Origin: Allolobophora icterica
Lineage: Eukaryota; Annelida; Clitellata; Crassiclitellata; Lumbricidae
Direction of reading: 5' to 3'
Assembly (NCBI GenBank): GCA_963556255.1
Contig: OY744609.1
Span: 22,964,276-23,028,275 of the forward strand
DNA length: 64,000 nucleotides
This document shows positions 50,101-62,100 of the stretch, one piece after another (position 1 is the stretch's first letter; each line of letters opens with the position of its first letter). Made by a program: the position numbers and the translations under genes. The notes under the pieces were generated by a model. The model did no database searches and was not told where the DNA came from. It saw only the letters and a list, made by a program, of their open reading frames with translations.

Positions 50101-53100
50101 ATGACAATCATTAATTCAGCAATTAATAAACATTGACAGATTTGGTTGTTTGACATTTTCTTGCAATCTGGTAATTTGATTTTCTGTGAAACAGTTTACT
50201 GGTTATGATGTGGGTGATAAGCTTATCCACGTTGCGGGAACAAACTCCACTCTGTTTCCGGATGATGGAGGCCAGATTATCACCGAACGCATTCAGTACC
50301 TTCATGGTAAATATCACCTTCCTGTATTTATAAGTTTATACTCACAATATTCACACTTTCAATAATCACAATACAATAACCACAATACTTGTATAATCAC
50401 TGCACTGTAGGCTGTGGAAGAACAAATTCAAATACTCTAATGTAATTACTTTTAGCACTGTTTTTATCGTAATTGTAAACTCAAAATTTCTAGAGCGCTA
50501 CTCTTTAGCTAAGCGCAAAGCACCAGCTTATTCATAAGTGTTGTGTCATATCAGATGGTGGTTGTGTCCAGAGAGTGATGTCCAGTGGAGGTCTGACCCA
50601 GGTTGCCCGAGAGAGACGTGAGAGAGGAGGCAAGGCTAAGGTAGGTACAAGAAAGCCAGCCAGTTGGACGCCAAAATTCTCCATGATTGGTGGTCGATGC
50701 CATCCAGCATTATCTTGCCGTCCTTCATTAGACCCTAGATTTTCTGCTTTCAAACAGCATACATATGTCTGAAGGTCAGCACTGTACAAATGAAAACCTG
50801 TCCATACTCTGCAGTTGAAATAACTTGAATTGATGATCGTGTTGTGGTCGCTTGTAACTGAATACCTAAAAAAACACGAAATCCTATGTTAAAATAAAAA
50901 AATATCTCCACTTAAGTTCAACTATTTTGCGAAAATGAACATGATTAGCAACTGGGCAGCCAACTTGGTTGCAGTTATACGTTTAATGTCATTTAAACCT
51001 ATAAAATAGTATGATAAATTGTTTGTGATGTTGTTCCACTGGTCTTATGTAAGCCGTGTTTTGATCATTTCTAGGCAGCACAAGTGTCCGGGCGTCTGTC
51101 CGTAAGAGTGGACATTCATTTACTGTTCATGTGATCGATCCAAAACAGATGAACCATGAAGATGAGGGGCACGAGGCAGGGAAAGAAGATGCTGGCGAGT
51201 GCACTGCTGAATCGGCTGCAGAAGCTGGTGAAGTTTCTGATAGACAGAATGCAGGAGACACTTGTCTCGTGAATTGTGATGCAGAAGTGAAGATGACTGA
51301 AGATAGTGGCAGCAGGCAGAAGGAATGTAGCAGTAAGTCTTTATTTATGGATGGAATCATTGGGTGGGAAGACTTTTGGGCAGGGAACAGTGACCGGTAC
51401 AATGTATTCCGGTGTGGGGTATGTTCTGAACCAGTGAGGGACAATTCTTAGCCTACAACTTGGGTATATATGTACTGTTGAACAAATGACAGGTATGTGA
51501 CTTGTTATATGTATAAGTGCATTTACTTGTATGTGTATGTATGACATTGTATGTATGTATATGTGTGTATGTGTGTGTATGTATGTGCTTGTATGTACAT
51601 ATGTATGTATGTACCTACATATGTATGTATGTACATACGGTATGTAAACTATGTATGTATGTACATAATGTGTGTGCTTGCGTGAGTGCATGCGTGCATG
51701 TGTGTGTAGGTATTGAGACATTAATATGGTTCCTTTAAAGTGCCTCATACATTTCAAAAGCATTTTTGTTCCTTTATTAGTGTTGTGCTAAGGCTAGCTA
51801 TGATTTCTTGATCAACAGGTGAACATGCAGAGGCAGCTGGAACTGAACAAGGTTGTGAGCTGTCTACAGCTGGGGAAAGTCCACCAGAGAAGCCATGTGT
51901 TGGTCGATTTGGTTCGTTTACAGCACAGTTTAACGATGGAATGACACTGGCAGTCAGTACCTTTGGACCATCTGGCGAACCACCTAATGGTAAGAACAGG
52001 TGTCACGTTTACAGAGACAGACCCTCTTCTGCAGAGATGTATTACCTAGAAATTGTACATAATTGTAATTGTAACCGAACACTTATATAGTACTACTCAG
52101 ATCAGTGACGCTTTCAACCTGCAGCAGTGCGTTCCAGCACTGGCAAAAAGAAAGGTTTTCAATCATATATGGAACTGAAGAGGAGAGAGGGCAAGAAGCT
52201 CTTGGCGGATGGACTGGGAAAGTGCGTTCCAGGCAAGATAAGGCAAGGTGAGTGGGTTTTTGAAGTATGATGATTTGTTTCATGTGTGGTGTGGCAATTT
52301 ATTCACTGAAGCCTAAAAGAAAAAGTGCTAAATAAAAGTACGTTGACACGGATTCCATTTGCTTTGATTGTGAGTTGTCGGGAAATATTTCTGTTGTCTT
52401 GTGTTTGTGTTTCAAATGCAGGACAACGTGCCTCTGAGTACAACAGCTTGTGAAAGCACTTAGTAATTGAGTATGTTCCCTTATCTTATCGTGCTCTCCC
52501 TTACCTTACCTTGCCTGATCTTATCCCATCTTGCCATGTCATACATTACCTTGTCTTATCTTGCCATGTCTTACCTCACATTACCTTACCTTACCTTGTC
52601 TTTATTTTCTTAGGTAAACCTTATGAACCAGAGCCTTACACTGCTCCAGTGCAGAGCACGGTTGCTTCAGGAGGCGCAACTGAAAGAGACGCGTCACCCG
52701 CTAAACGCAGCAAAGCAGGTGACAAGGCCAACAAAGACAAAGAGAAAGTGACTCTGGCAGACATTGTACCAGTTGCTCCATCTGTATGTATTGAATTGGT
52801 AACTGAATTGATAGAATCTCTGTTGGAAAAACTATTTGAAAGAGAATTTCTATGACGTGTCTTCTGTAATTTATTCTACCTCTCTCCTGTTTCCTGATTT
52901 TAACAATTTCATAATTCATCGATGGTTGCTATGGCAACTGTACTGTCAGTGCTGTATGGTACTTTGTGTGTGCATGGGAAACGTCAGCCAATGATGACTA
53001 GTTGTCTAGTTCTAAATGAACTTTAAGACCACTGAAGCTAATTATAATTCTGATTGTAGTTGCAAATTTATATGGTGCCACTCAAGAGAAACAAAGCAAA

Positions 53101-56100
53101 GGTACTAATTAACGTAAGGAGCAATTACCGGTATGTGAGTCACTGAAAGGCAGTACTTGTACATACATTGCATTTGTCTTTCAGTTCAATTTCCAGTTTA
53201 ACAATGTCTTGTAGGTTCAGCTAAGAAAAGATTATCCTCGTGCATCATTGCCATTGCACTGTTTGAACTTGCAGTTACCTTATCTTACGTAGGATTCTTG
53301 TTCTATTTATTCAAAGGAAGCTGAATTGAAAGAAGAAGTCGTAAAAGAGGCGCCTGTGGTTAAGCCATTCCAACAGCTGTTTGTCACTTGTCCTGATGGT
53401 CTTAACGTCACCTACCTCCTAGAAAACTCTCTCGGTAATAACTTTACTCTTTCAGATGTAGATAGATTTTAAGATATTCATATTTTTGTATTTTCTTAAA
53501 CCATACTTGAGGCAAGTATTAACTGCACCACAGATAATTTTCTTCCAACTGTTTATGTCCTTTGTTTCATTCAGTAATTAATTAAGTGATGATTGAGTGC
53601 AGAGCTTGTTTTTGTCGATCCATCTCATCACATTTTTGTACTCTGTAATTTGATTTGTTACAGTGAAACTATTTTAGAGCAAGGAACTTGGAGGAACCAT
53701 TGTAATATATCTGTAGATACGCACAGATATACATTGATGGAACCTCAATTAGACTGCATTAGAAAGATGTCCACCCCTTATATTCACTTTGCTTCATGCG
53801 TCTGATTCACATTTTTTCATGTGTCAGATTTATTATTATTAATTAGTACTATTGTTATTAATTAATGACTTCTATCACTCTGATGTATAATGCATAAAGC
53901 TTCAACCAATGGCACATCAGAACCAAGCCAAGATTTAAATTGCATCATGCATCAGAGCTACACTGCTGTGTGGCAACTTTTCAGTTATATCATAATAATG
54001 CGGGGCGTGGTGGCTCAGTGGTAAGTTCGGCGCCTTGTGACCGGAGGGTTGCAGGTTCGAATCCCACTCTAGCCGCTGCGTACGGACCTTGGGCAAGTCC
54101 TTCACTCGCAATTGCTCGGGGCGCTTCGGCGTGAAAATTCCGGCACAGTATCAAATGCTGTAGTCGGGAGCGCCTCTGAGTAGTAGTTGACTTCGAGAGG
54201 CGTTATATTTATTTATTTATTTAGCTTTTGCAGTTTGCGCATAGCCACTCAACAGCAGCCTCATCGGCCTCATGTAGGGCGGGCATCCCGCCCGGAAAAC
54301 GCGTTGTTACACAGTCATTTACGATGTGCGCCATTGTCTGAATTTCCCCACAGCTACAAAGGGGGTCGATGGCCTGACCCCAACGTACCATATTGGCAGC
54401 ACAACGACCTTGACCTGTTCTGAAGCGGTTCAGTGTGACCCACTGACCCCGTGGGAGATCATTTCCCGGAGGCCATACAGACGGCACAGCCACGAGCGAG
54501 CGGTTGACAACTTCAGCTGCCAGCCACTCGGCACACCAGGCCGTATTAGCTGTAAAGTCCTCATCAGGTTGATTCCACCATATAGGTCGGCGTGAAGGGA
54601 GCCGTAATTTTGGATGGCACGTAATGTCTGTATGCAGCGGAAGATTCTTGTTTGCCTGGACCTTCCGTAGCATCTTCGCTGTCGCCTCCATTCTTCTCAG
54701 GTGCGGAGGAGGAATGTTGCTCAACACTGGCAGCCAGGCGAGCGGCGCGGGGCGCAACGTACCCGAGATGATCCGCATAGTTGCGTTCAACTTTACGTCG
54801 ACGAGATGAGTGTGGTGAGATCGACCCCATACTGGGGCACAGTACTCAGCGACCGAGTAACATAAAGCCAAGGCCGAGCACCGAAGAGTTGTGGTCTTGG
54901 CTCCCCAGTTCGTGCCCACCAGCTTGCTTATTAAGTTGTTTCGGGTTCCAACTTTAGCGGCCGTCTTTTTTAGGTGCTCATGGAATGTGAGAGCCCTGTC
55001 CAAAGTGACTCCCAGGTAGACCGGGTTTGTCTCGTGTCTTATCCTTTGCCCATTTAGAACAATGTTCAACTCTTTGTTCGCCTGTGCGTTATAGAGATGG
55101 AAGGTAGAAGAAACTGTCTTTGTAGTGCTCGGAATTAATCGCCACGTCCTGAAGTATTCCGACATAAGTTCCAGATCTGCATTTAGCACCTCTTCCGTTT
55201 CTTCCAGTGAGGACTCCTGAGCCGCTAGGGCGATGTCATCAGCATATGCGAACTTGCGAGATTGCGTAGTTGGTAAATCATTTATATACACGTTGAAAAG
55301 GCACGGCGACAGCACCGATCCCTGGGGGAGACCATTCTTTTGCGTTCTCCACGAGCTCACCTTGTCACCCAAATGAACCCTGAAGCGCCTGTTTCCAAGG
55401 AAAACCGCGACAGACCTGGTGAACCACCATGGTAGAATCCTGGATGTCTTCAGCAGTAATCCAACATGCCACACCGTGTCATAGGCCGCCGTCAGGTCCA
55501 GGAACACCGCTCCAGTCTTTAGATTTTTCTGATAGCCGTTCTCGATAAATGTGGTGAGTGCGAGAACCTGATCGCCCGTGCATCGCTCCCGTCTGAAACC
55601 CGCTTGTTCCACCACTATTTCCTCGTCCAGGGTCGTCCTGATTCTGTTCAGCATCAGTCGCTCCAATGTCTTGAAACATACCGACAGCAGGGAGATGGGT
55701 CGGTAACTAGCCGCCTCCTGCGGGTCCTTCCCTGGCTTTAGGACGGCGATTATCTTTGCCTGTCTCCACTCCCTCGGGATGTTCTCCTCTTTGATGACTC
55801 TTGTGTAGTAGGACGCAAGCCACGACAACGCTCTCGGGCCCAGGTGTTTAAGAAATTCCGGGAGTATGTTGTCATACCCAGCGGCTGTGCCCGATTTTAT
55901 GGCACCCAAAATCTCCTGAAGCTCCGGCCCTTTGAACACCTCAAAACCAGAACCCTCGTCGCTTCTCAGTTGGCGGCACCTTTGTCTCCATTCGTCCCTT
56001 GTCTGTCTCAGCTGCATCTTATCCTTGGGGGCTTTCGCCACCCTGATCAAATGGCTGGCCACAGCATTCGGGGAAACCCGAGTGCAATTGGGCACAGCTG

Positions 56101-59100
56101 GGCACTGCGCCGCCCCCAGTCGTCTGATAAGACCCCAGCTTTTTCGACTGGAACGAGTGAAGCTGAGCTCTGCCGTGCACTGTTCCCATCTCTCCCGTCT
56201 GTTTAGATCCAGCATCTCAACAAGTTCGTCAGCCACATCCGGATCTCCAGAGTCCTCATACTCCTCCAGCAGAGCCTGGCATTTGGAGTCCAAGCACGGG
56301 GTGTAAGTAGGCCTATAGCCTCTTGGAATGGTCGCTCCCGCAGCATGGAAGATGGCTTTATGGAAACGATCATAACCTTCCTGGATGGAGATTGTGTGCC
56401 CTGGAATGGCACTGATGCTTTTTTCCATCCTTTCTTCAAAGCCCTTCCAGTCCGCTTTCCTGAGGTTCCATCTTTTTCGAGGAGCGCAGTGTATAATTGG
56501 CAGCTGGAGGCCATGGTGGATAAGCACCGGTCTGTGTTGGCTCCTGGGGAAATCCCCAAGGACTGTTTGGGAAGCCACTTGTCGACGCTGGCCCGCCGTT
56601 GAGGTCCAACAGAGGTCCGGTGTATACTCCCTTCGCCATCTCGCCGATTGGAACGTTCCTTTCTGCTTGGCATCGTAGGTTGTCATTAGATCGTTATAGA
56701 AATATCCGGAATAAAAATAAATAAATAAATAAAATAATAATACACTGGAAACTTGTTATAACATGCTTTGTTAAAACACACTTTCTGATGTAACATGGTC
56801 AGGTCTTGGATCTCAGTTAGAAAATATGCTCACTGTAGCATGACCTTGATTTTCTTATTGCGATTTTACTCAAAGAGACCATGGACCGATGTCTTGGACA
56901 TTGTGATAGCGTCACTATAGAAGTCATTAGATTAGATTAGATTAGATTAGATTAGATTAGATTAGATTAGATTAGATTAGACCTTTATGGTTTTCAGATT
57001 GTTTCAGGGCACCATCAGTAGCATTAGACACTGGCACTACAGACGTTTCTAATTAATAATAATCACAGACTCGTTATAAGGCAGTTTTTGCTCCACAGTG
57101 CAGCATTATAACAAGTTTCCGGTGTACATGTATGTTGACTGAACTTGCTTACTTATGCACATAGTGATGACAATGATGATAGCAATTAACAGCAATGTCG
57201 CTAGAAACAGCATTGTGGTTGACTTTATACATTTCTTTAAAGCAGCATTAACACTGATTTCAGAGGAGAGAAGACTCTTGGTCAGACAGAGTTACCCAGT
57301 CAAAACGAAATGCCTCCAGAAGTGTGATGGTGCGAGAAAGACTGCGATGTGTGAACAGTCACGTGTCATCACGAGTGATGGAACTGTCATTAAAACTATG
57401 ACTGATGGAACCACTCAGGTAGGGTATCAGATATGCTCACCTGGATGGTTTCAATGCAGGTGTTAAAGGTGCAGCACACTGCCATCTTTCTCAGTTTCAA
57501 TCTGTTGGCTCTATGCAAAGGGCATGTTTCCTGGTCAAATCATGTTATATGTAAGGTATTAAAGTAAGGCAATCTCATATTTTTACATGGCTCTTTCAAA
57601 AATATGATCCTGGATTGAAGTATCATTTGGCTGAAGTGCAAACATGACAAGAGCAATCTATTAATTAATTAATCTATTGACCTTTGCTTATGGGTTATAT
57701 GTGGCTTAAACACAAATTGTCACCATCACGCTGTGCATCGGGATTCACGCTCACATACAGAGGAAAAGCAATTCCTTCAGCTATCAGCGAGCTGTAGATA
57801 AACTGGGATACATGCATACAACAGACTTTTATCCATGCATGCATGCATGCATAGATAACATATATGCAAGGTAACATTTGGAGTGCCTCTCTTCAGTGCA
57901 TACATGGTTCTGCTTCAACGGTCTGGCTATGAACCCAGATAAGTCTGAGACAATCGTGTTTGGCTCATACCAACTACTGCACTCTTTTCCTTCTCATTCC
58001 AACATTGACCTTGCTGGCAATGTTGTTCTGCTATCAAAAACTGTCAAAATGCTTGTGCAACCATGGATAGTAAGTAATCTTGTATTTCAGTCCCACATAA
58101 GAAACCTTTGCAAATCTTGTTTTCATAATATCATGGCAATTCTTCACATAAGGTCTGCTCTTACCAAAGAAATGTCACAGACTATATAGCCTGCTGTCTT
58201 ATCTGGAATTGCCTACCAATGGCTGTTCGATGCTCAAACTCTATCTATTCTTTTAAGAACTGCCTCAAAACTCACTGTTTCTTATTGGCTTTCAAACATC
58301 TGGATATCTAACTGCAATTCACCTCGCAATTGACTAACTGCACCTCAGATTCGCATTTCTGTGTGACCTTGCTCACATTAAAGCCAATAAGAAATAGTGA
58401 GTTTTAAGGCAGTTCTTAATAATAATAATAATAATAATAATGCATACTGTGTCACTGAGCTCGGATCATTTGGTTCCTAGAACTGGGTTTCTGGTGAATA
58501 TTGTTAATTATTAAATGATCATGTCATAAATTATTAAAAATGATCTTGTCATAAATGATTGATTGATTGAATGATAGCTTATCTTTTGTGTTAAGGTGCT
58601 GTTCGCAGATGGCACAGTTAGTGAGTTCTGCTTCAGTTCATCTCTACTTCCGGCTGCATTGACTGTGGTTCCTGACCCACAACAAGTGGTTAAAGAAGTC
58701 AACACTTCAGCATCGAAGAAGAGTAAGTCACCTTGGTAACTGTAGTTCCTTCTATTATCATGATTTCCTTCATTAATTAAATAAGTAAGAAGATGACAAT
58801 TATCATATTTTCATTATCCGTTTTAGTCTGAAAAGATGATATTCTAGATAAAGAAATTTTTTAATAATTTGCTTAGACACATGTTTTGATTATATACGGG
58901 TACAAATAAATAATCTTCATTGTCCTCGGTCATTTGCCAAGTCCACTACCCCTTAATGTTAGACTGTTAGTTGAAGTGATGTTATATCCTGAGAGGAAGA
59001 GACAGGGATAAAAGAGGAGAGTAACAGAGGATTTTTTGTGGAAGGGACATTTTGCCATAAAGCATTCAGATGCTTTGCATATGATAGGCTAGTTATTGTC

Positions 59101-62100
59101 AGCATTATTTTTTTTATACTAATTTCATCGTTATTGTATAATGGCATACTGTGTATAGAAGGCGGTCGACGTGGGTTAAAATCTGACCAATTGGAAACTG
59201 CAACTCCAGCTGAGGAGGAGACGCAGGACAAAGGATACTGGATAACAACTCTTCCGACTGGTGACAGAATTGCAAATCGGTTGAACGGGGCACCAGTAGA
59301 AGTGCCAAATGCAGTGCTCTGTGTTGCCAGTGATCCTCAGACACTTCAGGTTCTCATCCGTTTGTTTTATTCCAAAGAATTTAAGTACTCTTCACAACTC
59401 AAAAACCATATAAAATCATCAGACCTGTAAAAAATCTTTAACGCTTAAATCCTTTTAGCATAATTTCTGGTGTCAACGCCATCCTGGTTTTAACATTTTG
59501 GTCCTTCTTTGGCAAGCAATCGTCCTTTACACATAAGTGTAGTATTTTGACTAAACTGGTGCTCTGCACTTAGCTTTTGAGCACTGAATGACCTTGTGAC
59601 TGACTAACCTTGGTAGTGACTGACCCAGTTACTGACTGACCTTGTAACTGGACGACCCAGTGACTGATTGACCCATTCACTAATTGACCCAGTGACTGAC
59701 ACAGTGATTGATTGACCCAGTGACTGATTGACACAATGACTGACTGACCTTGTGACTGAATGACCCAGTGACTGATTGACACAGTGCTGATTGACCCACT
59801 GACTGATTGACACAGTGACTGAATGACCTTGTGGCTGATTGACACAGTGCTGATTGACCCGTGACTGATACCCACTGACTGACTGACCTTGTGACTGACT
59901 GACCTTGTGACTGATTGACACAGTGCTGATTGACCCGTGACTGATACCCACTGACTGACTGACCTTGTGACTGACTGACCTTGTGACTGACTGACCCATT
60001 GACTGACCGACCTTGTGACTGATTGACCCAGTGACTGATTTACCCACTGACTGACTGACCTTGTGACTAACTGACCTTGTGACTGACTGACCCATTGACT
60101 GACTGACCTTGTGAATGAATGACCCAGTGACTGACTGACCCATTGACTGACTGACCTTGTGACTGATTGACCCAGTCACTGACTGACCCACTGACTGACT
60201 GGCCTTGTGACTGACTGACCTTGTGACTGAATGACCCAGTGACTGATTGACCCAGTGATTGATTGACCCAGTGACTGACTGACCTTGTGACTGACTGACC
60301 CAGTGACTGACTGACCCATTGACTGACTGACCTTGTGACTGACTGACCCATTGACTGACTGACCTTGTGACTGATTGACCCAGTGACTGATTTACCCATT
60401 GACTGACTGACCTTGTGACTGACTGACCTTGTGACTGAATGACCCATTGACTGACTGACCTTGTGACTGATTGACCCAGTGACTGATTTACCCATTGACT
60501 GACTGACCTTGTGACTGACTGACCTTGTGACTGATTGATCCAGTGACTGACTGACCCACTGACTGACTGGCCTTGTGACTGACTGACCTTGTGACTGACT
60601 GACCTTGTGACTGAATGACCTAGTGACTGATTAACCCAGTGACCAGAAGCTGATCTATTTGTCACTGATGCAGGTGATGCATACAAGAGAGGATCACGTG
60701 ATCACCATCTACCATCCAGATGGACTGGTCATCGTAGAACACAGCGATGGCACAAGGATCACCACCAAGCAACAGATCAAAGAACAGGAAGACGTTAAGG
60801 AATCAAACGAAGAACGTCAACAGGGAATGGAAGGCGAAGTCATTGCCATGCAGGAAGAGGAGAACCATAATTACACAGAAGTCAGAGAAGATAAAGAACA
60901 GACGGACGAAGAACATGGGATGAATGAGTTTTACACTCCTACTAAGGAGACTATCCCAGGTTCTTTACTTTAAGAGAAAACTAAATTTCCTTTGTCTGTT
61001 GCAATTTATACAGCCTCTAGAAATGTCTTTCAAGTGTGTAAATCTGCCGTGCAGATATATAGAAAGATATCACTGGTGTTGTAAGTAAGATCAAAATTCT
61101 AAGACCAAGACTCCGTGGTTTGAGACCAAGACTACAGGAATTAAGACTAAGACCAATGCCTTAAGTTCAAGACCAAGACTAAGACCGAGTATCCAAGACC
61201 ACTATCAAGACCAAGTAAATAGCAGAATTCAAAGCATTGTGTATTCTTAATTGACAGCATTATCAAGTTTTTTGAATCAGAAAGAAACCAGTGGTCAATA
61301 CAAAATTGAATTGAACTGTCAGAAATATGCAACCACATCATTCAAATTAGATGTTTGTTATATCTTGCAGATACTAAATCACACAAGGTTCTTTCTTACT
61401 CTGTGAGGTCTCATGTGGAGGCCACTGCAGTTAGGTCTTGAGACGTTTGTCTTGGTCTTAACCAAGACCAACGTCTCAAGACCTAGAGCAAGACAAAGAC
61501 CAAAGTTTTAAGACCAAGACCAATACCACAGGGTTCAGACCTAAACCGCATTTTTCTGGTCTCGAGACTGTCTTGAGACCAAAACCGCGGTCTCGAGATC
61601 CCATCGCTGGTCATCACTACAGATAAGTTCGATGAAAGAATTGAAATTAAGCTAGGGTCAGGTATGCTAATCATAGTCTAGTGTTAATTATTAATCAGAA
61701 ATTTATGCACAACCATTTAGGAACATCTAAATGAGTAACATTAGTCTGTGACTAATCACTGTTATGAATGGTTGTTGCTTTCAGAGGTGGATGAAACGGA
61801 GGCAAACAAGGTGAACGTCGTCAAGTTTGTTCTCGTCGAATGTCCTGGTTACGCTTCAGTGAAGTTTGACAGTGCATCAGGACTCTGTAGCACAGAGTTT
61901 GGCAGCGGGTGTGTTGTAGACTGTATGATAGAGGGTAGGTATGATGTCTTCCATCCGACCGGTGGGTTCTTGCGTCTTGACCCAGATGGAACTGCAGTCT
62001 ATTACGACCAGACAGATGGGCGGCAAACTCTGGGTGTCAACCACCATCCACAGTATTATGTCATGCGTCATTTTGACGGTGTCATTGCGGAAACTATCGA

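Larger units (their letters stand above)
54001..56740 (+). mobile_element. tRNA-derived SINE family A, best copy, split by a LINE
   Basis: The SINE occupies 54001-54207 and 56692 to about 56740. Its head is tRNA-like: A box TGGCTCAGTGG (54011-54021) and perfect B box GGTTCGAATCC (54054-54064), 32 bases apart. The tRNA-unrelated body has TTGGGCAAGTCCTTCACTC and CGGCACAGTATCAAATG. The 3' part after the insertion reads GAAATATCCGGAATAAAAAT and ends in (AAAT)n. SPAG17 intron 22. The promoter boxes are intact, so this copy could still be a Pol III template up to the LINE. Confidence 0.85.

Noticed and set aside
51341..51763. A 140-codon minus-strand frame rich in His/Tyr/Thr
   Set aside because: Antisense of exon 19 plus the GTAT microsatellite.
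52083..52283. Possible extra SPAG17 exon between exons 20 and 21
   Set aside because: Exons 20 and 21 already join in phase 1, and this stretch looks like the dispersed short repeat (TTATATAGTACTACTCAG).
54011..54064. tRNA gene candidate with perfect A and B boxes
   Set aside because: The flanking arms do not fold into an acceptor stem and the sequence continues into a SINE body and tail, so it is a SINE head rather than a tRNA gene.
59604..60686. A 360-codon minus-strand frame rich in serine, glutamine and valine
   Set aside because: It is generated by the 16-base minisatellite; the period of 16 residues equals three repeat units.
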